48,365 nucleotides of DNA, from the NCBI GenBank assembly GCA_025351005.1, contig JANXWS010000016.1, positions 1-48,365 on the forward strand. Reading direction: 5' to 3'. The notes under the pieces were generated by a model that ran no database searches, was not told where the DNA came from, and saw nothing but the letters and a program-made list of their open reading frames with translations. Positions 38,542 to 46,946 of this stretch are shown one piece after another. A program made the position numbers and the translations under genes. Positions within the stretch are counted from its first letter, which is position 1. The number at the start of each line of letters is the position of its first letter. The stretch comes from Pseudomonadota bacterium (GTDB lineage: Bacteria > Pseudomonadota > Gammaproteobacteria > Steroidobacterales > Steroidobacteraceae).

Positions 38542-40650
38542 TCAGTGCCACGTATACGCGGCACGCAGCCAGGCTTGCCTGGCGGGCAACAGGTAGAACG
38601 ACTGGCTGCCGAATTCGCTCGAGGTCACCGGTGGCCGCTGGTCGGTGAGATTGGTGCCGGCGAGCGTGATCCGGTATCGCCCCCACGCGTAGCCCAGGCT
38701 CGCATCGAGCGTCGCGTAGCCGCCGACCGGGGCGAGGTTCTCCTCGTCCAGATAGCGCCGACCGACATAGCGGACGACCGCCGTCGCGCTGAACCCGCGC
38801 GAGGGCGTCAGCAGGATGCCGGCGGCTGCCAGCACGTGGGGTGACAGCGGCAGCTGCCGACCCGCGACGTCGACATAGGCGACGCCGTCGAAGAACCGGT
38901 ACCGCGAAAACGCCGCGTCATGGTAGGAGGCGCTCGCGAGCACGGCGAGATCGGCAGTGGCCCGGTAGCGCAGTTCGGCCTCGATGCCCTTCAGCCGCTC
39001 ACCGGCGGCATTCGCGAGCGCACCGGAACTCGTCCTGACGACGAGGTTGGCGAAGTCGAGCAGGAACAGCTCCGCCTGGTAGCCGAGCCGGCCGCCGTCG
39101 ACGCTACCCTTGACGCCGACCTCGGCGCTTCGCGCCGTCTCCGGGCTCAGCAGGTCCGGCGTGTAATCCGGGCCGAAGTCGATCGCGGCCGGCTTGAAGG
39201 CATTGCGTACGTCGGCGTAGACGACAGCCTCGTCCTTGCCGTCGAGCCACGCGCGGTAGCTGGCACCGAGGGTCTCGGTCGGCCGGATCATGGTCTTGCT
39301 GACGTCGCCGGAGGAGAGCTGCGGCGGCGGCAACACGAGATCGGTCGCCCGCTTGTGCTCATAGGCCTCGTTGACGCGGAGGCCGCCGATCACGTCCCAC
39401 CGGTCGTTCGCCTTCCAGTCGACCTGGGCGTACTGCCCGACGAACACGCGCCGATCATCGACGGTGCCGATCTCGGTGACCGGTATCGCCGCCGTCGAGG
39501 GCGGCAACACGGAGCCGTCGAGCGGTACCGTGAAGCCGCTGTTGCCGTTCAGCGTCGTCTGGCGGCCGTGTCCGTAGAGCACGTCGACGCCCACGATCAC
39601 CGTCGCATCGTCCGCCCATGGATGGGCCAAGTGGCTGTCGAGGTAGCCGTCGTCGATGTGGCGACGCTGATTCTGGGTGTCCGCTGTACCGCTCAGGTCG
39701 GGGTGCAGGAACGCGCGGATGTCCGTGACGTTCGAGCGGGCAAAGGAGACCAGCGTGTCCCACGTTCCCCAGTCGATCGGCCGCGTCAGGCCGAGAGCCA
39801 GGTGGTACCGGTCCTCGTCGATGCGGGCGTCGGCGGGATTGAAGTTGGCGTCGGTCGGCGTCAGCGCCGTCAATCCGGTACCCGCCCGCAGCACCGGGCT
39901 CGGCGGGACGTCGCGGACCCGCGTGACGTCCGCATCCACCCGCAGCGTGCCGGCGTCCAGATCGAGCGCCCCTCTGTACAGGATCCGCTCGTTCGACACC
40001 TGCTCGCGGCGGTCATCAAATCCCATGCTCTGCCCGTCGACTGCGAGCGACTGCCGGTAGCCGCCGGCGGGCGGGAGCGCAAGGGATGCCGAACCGCGGA
40101 TCGAACCGTGGTTGCCGAACGCAACCTCCGCCGCATCTTCCGCCTCACCGGCCGGATAGTGGATCGCCTGCACGACCCCGACGAACGACGTCGCGCCATA
40201 GAGGACGGGCGCCGCGCCCTTCAGTACTTCGACCCGCTCGACATCCGTGAAATCAAGCGTCGTGATCGCCGGATTGAACGCGCCGCCCCACGGGACACCG
40301 TCGACGACCAGCAGGAACGCGTCGAATTCATGCAGCCCCCAGAACGCGGGCACCGCGCTCGATGGGCCGGCGTCGCCGCCGGCCGGGGCTTCGACGCCCG
40401 ATACCAGGCTGAGCGCGGCCGCCAGGTCCCTCGCCCCGCGAGCCACGAGCTCCTCGCCCGAGACCACCGAGATCGCCGCCGGTATCCGGTCCGCGGGCTC
40501 CGGGATCCGCGTCGCCGTGACGACGATGTCGTCGAGGCCTGCCGCGGCAGCGGCAGCCACGATCGAAGACACGCTCATGATCACCGCAACACTGGCGCCC
40601 GCGATGGCGGCAAGCCTCGCGTTCCGTCTTTTGGGGTCGGCCCTGCTCAT
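38542..40650 (-). CDS. TonB-dependent receptor
   Basis: The product has 702 residues. The ATG at 40650 precedes a basic and hydrophobic signal (PKRRNARLAAIAGASVAVIM, SVSSIVAA); an ATG at 40710 would add 20 residues and has no better leader. The plug begins DDIVVTATRIPEP (TonB-box-like) and has VERVEVLKGAAPVLYGATSF. The barrel follows, with the conserved ALGLTRPIDWGTW and FLLDFANLVV strands, and ends LPARQAWLRAAYTWH, whose last residue is His where Phe or Trp is usual. No STN domain, so it does not signal through FecR. The substrate may be a metal chelate or a small organic molecule; no ligand-specific motif is visible. It lies between the methylglycine genes and an aldo/keto reductase. Confidence 0.85.
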   Translation of the reverse strand: MSRADPKRRNARLAAIAGASVAVIMSVSSIVAAAAAAGLDDIVVTATRIPEPADRIPAAISVVSGEELVARGARDLAAALSLVSGVEAPAGGDAGPSSAVPAFWGLHEFDAFLLVVDGVPWGGAFNPAITTLDFTDVERVEVLKGAAPVLYGATSFVGVVQAIHYPAGEAEDAAEVAFGNHGSIRGSASLALPPAGGYRQSLAVDGQSMGFDDRREQVSNERILYRGALDLDAGTLRVDADVTRVRDVPPSPVLRAGTGLTALTPTDANFNPADARIDEDRYHLALGLTRPIDWGTWDTLVSFARSNVTDIRAFLHPDLSGTADTQNQRRHIDDGYLDSHLAHPWADDATVIVGVDVLYGHGRQTTLNGNSGFTVPLDGSVLPPSTAAIPVTEIGTVDDRRVFVGQYAQVDWKANDRWDVIGGLRVNEAYEHKRATDLVLPPPQLSSGDVSKTMIRPTETLGASYRAWLDGKDEAVVYADVRNAFKPAAIDFGPDYTPDLLSPETARSAEVGVKGSVDGGRLGYQAELFLLDFANLVVRTSSGALANAAGERLKGIEAELRYRATADLAVLASASYHDAAFSRYRFFDGVAYVDVAGRQLPLSPHVLAAAGILLTPSRGFSATAVVRYVGRRYLDEENLAPVGGYATLDASLGYAWGRYRITLAGTNLTDQRPPVTSSEFGSQSFYLLPARQAWLRAAYTWH

Positions 40651-40816
40651 TCCATCGATGGTGCTGGCGGTCGCGAGCGACGCGCCGGTGAAAGTGTGGT
40701 TCGCAAGCATAACGTTCGGGAGAAATCGCCGCGAGTCTACGCAGTCGGTGCCCGCTACTACCAGCGCTCGTCGTCGCTGTCGTCGCGCCCTGGCCGCGGC
40801 CCGCCGGCCGGCGTCG

Positions 40817-41728
40817 TCAGGGCATGCGCGCGCCGCGTGAGGCCTCGAGCACCCGGTACCACTCGGCGCGCGTCAGCACCACGCGGTAGGCGCCCGCCGC
40901 CTCGCGGATGCGTTCCGGCGACTGCGTACCGACCAGCGGCACCGGCCGCGCCGGGTGCGCCATGACCCAGGCGTAGGCAGCGGCGCTGCGGGAGACGCCG
41001 CTGCGGCCCGCGATCTCGTCGAGCACGGCGATCACCGCCGACTCGCGCGCATCGCCGCCGCCAGCCGTCAACCGGCCCTGCCCGAGCGGGGACCAGGCGA
41101 GCACGGCGATCCCGGTCTCGAGCGCCAGGTCGAGGATGCCGTCCGTGAGCGGCGCAATCGCAAGCGGGGAGAACTCCGGTTGCAGGCTCGCGAGCGGCAG
41201 CGTCAGGTGCGCGAGCAGTGCACGCGTTTGCGCCGCGCTGTAATTCGACACGCCGGCGGCGCGGATCTTGCCCTGCCGGTGCAGCGTCTCGAACGCCTGG
41301 GCCACCTCCGCCGGGTGGGCGAGCAGGTCGGGGCGGTGCACCTGCAGCAGGTCGACCTGCTCGAGGGCGAGCCGGCGCAACGAGGCCTCGCACGCCCCGA
41401 CCAGGTAGGCGGCCGAGGAGTCGTAGGGCACCGGGGGCACGATCCCGGCCTTGGTCGCGAGCACCATGCGCTCGCGCAGCGCGGGCGAGCCGCGCAGCAC
41501 CCGCCCGAGGAGCTCCTCGGCGGCGCCGAACCCGGTCTCGCCGCCGTAGCCGTAGATGTCCGCCGTATCAAAGAGCGTACAACCGATCTCGAGTGCCGCC
41601 TCGATCCTCTTGCGGGCCGCCGCGACGTCGGCCCCGGCGAGGCGCCACATCCCCCAGCCGAGCGGCGCGACCGACAGGCCGCTGCGGCCGAGCGGGATCC
41701 GGGTCTGGGCGTTCGTGTCGGCAGCCAT
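40817..41728 (-). CDS. Aldo/keto reductase
   Basis: The product has 303 residues. The catalytic tetrad of the AKR superfamily is present: Asp54 and Tyr59 (DTADIYG), Lys93 (LATKAGI) and His131 (LLQVHRPD). The TIM barrel continues with RAAGVSNYSAAQT and the C-terminal cofactor region (VPLVGTQSPERIREA), which binds NADP(H). The substrate aldehyde or ketone is unknown. It begins 47 bp downstream of hyfI in the same direction, so it may be read from the same transcript, though it has no known link with that complex. Confidence 0.9.
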   Translation of the reverse strand: MAADTNAQTRIPLGRSGLSVAPLGWGMWRLAGADVAAARKRIEAALEIGCTLFDTADIYGYGGETGFGAAEELLGRVLRGSPALRERMVLATKAGIVPPVPYDSSAAYLVGACEASLRRLALEQVDLLQVHRPDLLAHPAEVAQAFETLHRQGKIRAAGVSNYSAAQTRALLAHLTLPLASLQPEFSPLAIAPLTDGILDLALETGIAVLAWSPLGQGRLTAGGGDARESAVIAVLDEIAGRSGVSRSAAAYAWVMAHPARPVPLVGTQSPERIREAAGAYRVVLTRAEWYRVLEASRGARMP

Positions 41729-41775
41729 GCAAGAAGAACTGTACCCGAGCGCGCGGCCAGGCGCCGGGGCCGCGC

Positions 41776-42309
41776 TCAGCGCTCGGCCGCTTGCGCGCCG
41801 CGGACGGCGGGACTGATCGCCGTCAGGATCGCCTGCAGCAGCCGCTCCGGCGACGGCGGGCAGCCGGGTACCGCAACGTCGACCGGGATCACCGCGGACA
41901 CCGGGCCCGCCGTGGCGTAGCCGGCACCGAAGATCCCGCCGGTGCAGCCGCAGTCGCCGACCGCAACGACCAGCTTCGGGTCCGGGGTCGCATCGTAGGT
42001 GCGGCGCAGTGCCACCGCCATGTGCCAGGACACGGGGCCCGTGACGAGCAGCAGGTCGGCATGGCGCGGGCTCGCGACGAAACGGATGCCGAGGCCCTCG
42101 ATGTTGTAGATCGGGTTGTTGAGGGCGTGGATCTCGAGCTCGCAGCCGTTGCAGGAGCCCGCATCGACCTGGCGGATGCAGAGCGCCCGGCCGAGGCTCG
42201 CGAGGATCTCGGCCTGCAGCACCTCGCGCAGCCGCAACGTCTCGTCCGGCTCGGGAGCGGGCTCCGAGACGATGCCGATCCCGGCGATGGTGCGCAGTGC
42301 CTTGAGCAT
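41776..42309 (-). CDS. hyfI: HyfI/NuoB-like iron-sulfur subunit
   Basis: The product has 177 residues. The start at 42309 is the first Met after the large-subunit stop. Cluster-N2-type cysteines are all present: DAGSCNGCELE, GDCGCTGG and VPGCPPSP. This is the small subunit of group 4 hydrogenases and of complex I (NuoB), which carries one [4Fe-4S] cluster next to the large subunit's active site. A Pro-rich N-terminus (SEPAPEPDE) precedes the domain. It is the last gene of the hyf-like run. Confidence 0.88.
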   Translation of the reverse strand: MLKALRTIAGIGIVSEPAPEPDETLRLREVLQAEILASLGRALCIRQVDAGSCNGCELEIHALNNPIYNIEGLGIRFVASPRHADLLLVTGPVSWHMAVALRRTYDATPDPKLVVAVGDCGCTGGIFGAGYATAGPVSAVIPVDVAVPGCPPSPERLLQAILTAISPAVRGAQAAER

Positions 42310-42314
42310 GGGCG

Positions 42315-43859
42315 CTAGAGGTCGTGGCCGCTGTAGGCCAGGTTGAACGACTTGTTGATCAGCGGGAAGTCGGGAACGATGTTGCCGATCACCGCGTGCT
42401 CGAGGACGGGCCAGTTCTGCCACGAGGGATCGTGCGCATGGCAGCGGTGGATCCGGCCGCGCTCGCGGCTCTCGAGCGCCACCAGCACCGGACCCCGCCA
42501 GCCTTCGATGACGCCGACGGCCGGCGGGCCGGGGTCCGGTGCCGCGAGCGGAGCACGGAGCGCACCACCCGGCAGCTCGCTCAGCAGCGCGCGGGCCAGC
42601 CGGCAGGATTCCTCGACCTCGTCGAACCGGACGGCGACGCGGGCGGCGACGTCGCCATCTCGCCGCAGGCAGCGCTTTGGCGTCAGGACGTGGTACGGCG
42701 GCCAGCTCGAGTCGATGCGCAGGTCCGCCGGCTGCCCGCTGGCGCGGCCGGCGAGGCCGGTCAGCCCGAGGCGCCGAGCGAGTTCCGGCAGGACGGTGCC
42801 GGCGCCGGCGAAGCGGTCGCGCACGCCCGCGTGGTCGTCGTAGATCGCCCGCAGCGCGCGGACCGCGGCCGCAAGCTGGCCGAGCCGGGCGGCGAGCAGG
42901 CCGGCAGCCTCGTCGTCCGCGTCGGCGGCGACGCCGCCTGGCACGACCGCATCCAGCAGGTAACGCTGGCCGAACACCTGTTGCACGCTGCGCAGCAGCT
43001 CCTCCTTGAGGCGCGAAAACTGCGACAGTCCGAACGCGAAGCCGGCGTCGTTGCCGAGCGCGCCGAGATCACCGAGGTGGTTCTGCAGTCGCTCGATCTC
43101 GAGGTACACGCCGCGCAGCCACACGGCTCGCGGCGGCGCCGTCGCGCCGCAGAGGCCCTCGAGCGCCTGGCAGTAGGCCCAGGCGAACGCCACGGCGGAG
43201 TCACCGCAGATGCGGGCAGCGAGGCGATGGCCTTCCAGTATCGGCAGCTCCGTGAAGCGCCGCTCGATGCCCTTGTGCGCGTAGCCGAGCCGTTGCTCGA
43301 GCCTGAGCACCTTCTCGCCGACGATCGAGAGCCGGAAGTGGCCTGGTTCGATGATGCCCGCGTGCACGGGCCCGACCGGCACCTCGTGCACGCCGTCACC
43401 GGCGACGCGCACGAACGGGTAGTCGTCGGCCGCAGGCACCGCGACCCGCGGCACGGCCGTCGGCGCTGCCAGCGGCCACTCGTCCGCCCGCCACGCGGCG
43501 TGCCGCAGCCACGGGCGCTGGTCGGCAGCGTCGGAGCGGATGCCGGTCAGGTCGGTCACCGCACGCTGCATGCGGGCCGCGGCCGGGAAGACCTCGTGCA
43601 GGCCGCGATAGGGTTGCGCCGGATCCGCGACCGCCAGCTCGAGCACCAGCAGGCCACCGTCGACGAAGAGCGCCGCGCGCACGGCGGCGGCCGGCACCGA
43701 CTCCGGGTACAGCGTGCCCCACAGCGCGAGCAGCTGCCCGCCCGAGGCCGCGACATCGGCCGCAGCGTCGACCCACTCCGCCGGCCCGACGTGCAGCAGG
43801 CCGCCGGCCCGCCTGCCGGCTAGCGCGGCGGCCTTCTCCCACCGTCGCTGCAGCGCCAT
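42315..43859 (-). CDS. hyfG: HyfG/HycE-like large subunit lacking nickel ligands
   Basis: The product has 514 residues. A NuoC-like N-terminal part (about 1-130) is followed by a NuoD/HycE-like part (VPVGPVHAGIIEPGHFRLSI, LGYAHKGIERRF, EIERLQNHLGDLG, DGDVAARVAVRFDEVEESCR). In [NiFe] hydrogenases the L1 motif has two cysteines (CxxC); here it reads RICGDS, keeping only Cys218 with Ser221 in the second place. The C-terminal L2 pair (DPCxxC) is absent: the end reads VIGNIVPDFPLINKSFNLAY. Nickel-iron binding is therefore unlikely. It matches energy-converting-hydrogenase-related (Ehr) large subunits. Confidence 0.88.
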   Translation of the reverse strand: MALQRRWEKAAALAGRRAGGLLHVGPAEWVDAAADVAASGGQLLALWGTLYPESVPAAAVRAALFVDGGLLVLELAVADPAQPYRGLHEVFPAAARMQRAVTDLTGIRSDAADQRPWLRHAAWRADEWPLAAPTAVPRVAVPAADDYPFVRVAGDGVHEVPVGPVHAGIIEPGHFRLSIVGEKVLRLEQRLGYAHKGIERRFTELPILEGHRLAARICGDSAVAFAWAYCQALEGLCGATAPPRAVWLRGVYLEIERLQNHLGDLGALGNDAGFAFGLSQFSRLKEELLRSVQQVFGQRYLLDAVVPGGVAADADDEAAGLLAARLGQLAAAVRALRAIYDDHAGVRDRFAGAGTVLPELARRLGLTGLAGRASGQPADLRIDSSWPPYHVLTPKRCLRRDGDVAARVAVRFDEVEESCRLARALLSELPGGALRAPLAAPDPGPPAVGVIEGWRGPVLVALESRERGRIHRCHAHDPSWQNWPVLEHAVIGNIVPDFPLINKSFNLAYSGHDL

Positions 43860-43860
43860 G

Positions 43861-45318
43861 TCACGGGCCTCCGATCAGTCGCGCCGCGTCGCGATACCAG
43901 CCGGCGAGGTAGGGAGGAATGAAGACGCCGAGCATCAGCACGATCGCGAGGTGCAGGAACACCGGCAGCAGTGCGGGTGCATGCGGCAGGCGCCGCACGT
44001 TCGTCTCGCCGAACACCATCGGCTGGACCTTGCCGAAGATCGCCGCAAACGCGACCCCGAGTGCCAGCAGCAGCAACGGCGTCGCCCAGGGCTGCTGCTT
44101 CATCGCCGTCGTCAGGATCAGGAACTCGCTCGCGAACACGCCGAACGGCGGCAGGCCGAGGATCGCGAGCGTCCCCAGCATCAGTCCCCAGCCGATCGTC
44201 GGGCTGACCGTGATCAGGCCGCGGATGTTCTCGATCAGCTGCGAGCCGGACTTCTGCGCCGCGTGGCCGACCGCGAAGAAGATGGCCGACTTGGTCAGCG
44301 AATGCACCGTCATGTGCAGCAGGGCCGCAAAGTTGGCGACCGCTCCGCCCATGCCGAAGGCGAACGTGATGATGCCCATGTGCTCGATCGACGAGTACGC
44401 GAACAGCCGCTTGATGTCTCGCTGCCGCCACAGGAAGAACGCCGCCAATATCACCGACAGCAGGCCGAAGCCCATCAGCATCTGTGAGGGCAGCGTCGAG
44501 CGCAGCGAACCCTCGACGAGCACCTTGCAGCGCACGATCGCGTAGATCGCGACGTTGAGCAGCAGCCCGGACAGCACCGCCGAGATCGGCGTCGGACCCT
44601 CCGCATGCGCATCGGGCAGCCAGTTATGCAGCGGCGCCAGCCCGACCTTGGTGCCGTAGCCGACCAGCAGGAATACGAAAGCTAGGCTGAGCACGGTAGG
44701 CTCGAGCTGCGCCTTGACGACGTTGAGATGCGTCCAGAGCAGTGCCGTCACGCCCTCGGCGCCGAGCACGCGCTCTGCCGCGAAGTACAGCAGGATCGTG
44801 CCGAACAGCGCCTGCGCGATGCCGACGCCGCACAGGATGAAGTACTTCCAGCCGGCCTCGAGGCTGGCCGGCGTGCGATAGAGCGTCACCAGCAGCACGG
44901 TCGAGAGCGTCGCCGCCTCCATCGCCACCCACAGCAGGCCGAGGTTGTTCGTGGTCAGGGCGAGCAGCATGGTCGCCGTGAACAGCTGGTACATGCTGTG
45001 GTACAGGCGCAGCCGGCCGTGCCCGAGGCGTCCGTGCTCCGCCTCGACGCGCATGTACGGGCGGGAGAAGAGCGCCGTCGTCAGGCCGATCAGCGCGGTC
45101 AGTGCCACGAGGAAGACGTTGAACGGGTCGATGAAGAGCTGCTCGCGCGCGACCAGCACCGGGCCGCTCGCGATCACCCGCGCGGTCAGGGCGCAGGCGG
45201 CGGCGAAGGTCGTGAAACTGAAGAACGCGTTCAGCTCGGGCGCCCAGCGTCGCGAGCCGTACAGGCCGAGCAGCACGGCTCCGGCGAGCGGCGAGGCCAG
45301 CAGCAGCAGCACCTCCAC
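43861..45318 (-). CDS. hyfF: HyfF-like proton-translocating membrane subunit
   Basis: The product has 485 residues and about 14 membrane helices. Key charged residues of the NuoL/M/N antiporter-like family are visible: WVAMEAATL (Glu134), GYGTKVGLAPLHNWLPDAHA (Lys224), and HSLTKSAIFF in the later half. AHAEGPTPISAVLSG is the family signature loop. It would pump protons or sodium ions in the complex. Its stop lies one base before the hyfG start. Confidence 0.9.
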   Translation of the reverse strand: MEVLLLLASPLAGAVLLGLYGSRRWAPELNAFFSFTTFAAACALTARVIASGPVLVAREQLFIDPFNVFLVALTALIGLTTALFSRPYMRVEAEHGRLGHGRLRLYHSMYQLFTATMLLALTTNNLGLLWVAMEAATLSTVLLVTLYRTPASLEAGWKYFILCGVGIAQALFGTILLYFAAERVLGAEGVTALLWTHLNVVKAQLEPTVLSLAFVFLLVGYGTKVGLAPLHNWLPDAHAEGPTPISAVLSGLLLNVAIYAIVRCKVLVEGSLRSTLPSQMLMGFGLLSVILAAFFLWRQRDIKRLFAYSSIEHMGIITFAFGMGGAVANFAALLHMTVHSLTKSAIFFAVGHAAQKSGSQLIENIRGLITVSPTIGWGLMLGTLAILGLPPFGVFASEFLILTTAMKQQPWATPLLLLALGVAFAAIFGKVQPMVFGETNVRRLPHAPALLPVFLHLAIVLMLGVFIPPYLAGWYRDAARLIGGP

Positions 45319-45319
45319 G

Positions 45320-45988
45320 CTAGTCGCCCTCCCGCAGCGACTCGAGGTGGTGCAGGTCGAGGCTGTCGAACTGCTCGCGGATCTGGAAGAAGAACACGCC
45401 GAGCACCAGCACCGCCACCAGCACGTCGAGCGCGACGCCGAGCTCGACCACCATCGGCATGCCGTAGGTCGCGCTCATGGCGCCGAAGAACAGCCCGTTC
45501 TCCATGGACAGGAACGCGACGACCTGCGACATCGCCTTGCGGCGCGTGATCATCGTCAGGAAGGCGAGCAGGATGACCGCGATCGCTATCCCGAGCGTAC
45601 TGCGCGTCGCGGTGCTGGCGAGCGCCGAGATCGGCTGCGCCAGGCCGAACGAGAACACGACGATCAGCAGGCCGAGCAGCATCGTGGCGGACGGGTTGAT
45701 CGCCGGCTCCGCGTCCCAGTAGACGTTGAGGCGCCGGATCAGGCGGTGCAGCAGCCACGGCAGGCCGACGACCTTGAGCGCGAGCGTCAGCAGCGCCGAC
45801 AGGTACAGGTGCACTTCACCGGTCCGCCACGCGAGCAGCAGGGTCGCTGCCAGCAGCAGCGCACCCTGCAGTGCGAGCAGGTTGACGAGGCTGACGATGC
45901 GCCGCTGCGCGAGCATCGCGAACGACAGCAGCAGCAGCAGCGTCGCGCAGGCGTTCAGCAGTTGCAGGTCGATGGAGAGCGCGGTCAT
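45320..45988 (-). CDS. hyfE: HyfE-like membrane subunit
   Basis: The product has 222 residues. Hydrophobic segments include LLNACATLLLLLSFAMLAQR, NPSATMLLGLLIVVFSFGLA and a last helix VELGVALDVLVAVLVLGVFF. The arrangement, with FLSMENGLFFGAMSATYGMP, matches HyfE, related to the NuoK/MnhC type. It is one base from hyfF. It belongs to the membrane arm. Confidence 0.85.
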   Translation of the reverse strand: MTALSIDLQLLNACATLLLLLSFAMLAQRRIVSLVNLLALQGALLLAATLLLAWRTGEVHLYLSALLTLALKVVGLPWLLHRLIRRLNVYWDAEPAINPSATMLLGLLIVVFSFGLAQPISALASTATRSTLGIAIAVILLAFLTMITRRKAMSQVVAFLSMENGLFFGAMSATYGMPMVVELGVALDVLVAVLVLGVFFFQIREQFDSLDLHHLESLREGD

Positions 45989-45995
45989 CGGGTCC

Positions 45996-46946
45996 TCAGG
46001 TGCCGAGCAGCAGGTGGACCAGCAGGCCGAGCACGGCGAGCAGGAACGCCGTGGCGAGGAACTCCGGTGCCCGGAACACCCGCAGCTTGGCGGACAGCGT
46101 CTCGATCAGCGCGAGGCCGACGCCGGCGAAGCCGAGCTTGAGTACCAGCAGCGGCACGGCCAGCAGCAGGCCCGCGGGGCCCGCGGCCTCGGTGCTGGTG
46201 CCCCACGGGACGAAGAGCGCGAAGCCGATGCAGGCATAGTTGAGGAGCTTGAGCGCGGACCCCCACTCCATGAGCGCCAGGTGCCGCGCCGAGTACTCGA
46301 GCAGCATCGCCTCGTGGATCATCGTCAGCTCGAGGTGCGTCGCCGGGTTGTCGACCGGGATGCGGGCGTTCTCGGCGAGCAGCACCAGCAGGAAGGCGAC
46401 GGCGGTGAAGGCGAGGCTCGGGTAGAGCCCGATGCTGCGGGTCGCGAGTCCCTCGGCGATCAGCGGCAGCGACGTCGTCTTGGAGATCATCGCGGCGACG
46501 AACAGGACCATCAGCAGCGCCGGTTCGGCGAGGAACCCGACCATCATCTCGCGGCGCGCGCCAAGGGTGCCGAACGCGGTGCCGACGTCCATCGCGGCGA
46601 GCGACAGGAACACCCGGGCGGTTGCGAGCAGGCCGACCAGTGCGATCCCGTCGGCGGCCATCGACAGCGGCAAGCCGGTGCCCATCGACGGGATGATCGC
46701 CGCGGCGACCACCATGGCACCGAACACGACGTACGGGGCGACGCGGAACAGCGGCGAAGCGGACTCGGCGAGCACGGCGTCCTTGCGAAACAGCTTGCTC
46801 AGTCCGTAGTACGGCTGCAGCAGGGAGGGTGCGCTGCGGTTCTGCAGCCACGCGCGGCACTGGTTGACCCAGCCGAGGAACGCCGGCGCCGCGATCGCCG
46901 CGCAGATCATCTCGAGCAGCTGTGTCGCGGCGCCGAGCGAGGTCAT
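45996..46946 (-). CDS. hyfC: HyfC-like (NuoH/HycD) membrane subunit
   Basis: The product has 316 residues. Its ATG overlaps the hyfB stop (ATGA). NuoH/HycD hallmarks are seen: LLQPYYGLSKLFRKDAVLAE, GTLGARREMMVGFLAEPALL, AENARIPVDNPATHLELTMI (with the conserved Glu and Asp of the quinone-side loop) and a long helix at the end. It anchors the iron-sulfur arm to the membrane. Length is as in HycD (about 310). Confidence 0.93.
   Translation of the reverse strand: MTSLGAATQLLEMICAAIAAPAFLGWVNQCRAWLQNRSAPSLLQPYYGLSKLFRKDAVLAESASPLFRVAPYVVFGAMVVAAAIIPSMGTGLPLSMAADGIALVGLLATARVFLSLAAMDVGTAFGTLGARREMMVGFLAEPALLMVLFVAAMISKTTSLPLIAEGLATRSIGLYPSLAFTAVAFLLVLLAENARIPVDNPATHLELTMIHEAMLLEYSARHLALMEWGSALKLLNYACIGFALFVPWGTSTEAAGPAGLLLAVPLLVLKLGFAGVGLALIETLSAKLRVFRAPEFLATAFLLAVLGLLVHLLLGT

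Noticed and set aside
40651-40816. Possible riboswitch upstream of the second TonB receptor
   Set aside because: The gap is only 166 bases and I could not recognise a cobalamin or other aptamer core.
42315-43859. Functional [NiFe] hydrogenase or formate hydrogenlyase
   Set aside because: The large subunit lacks both complete cysteine pairs for the NiFe site.
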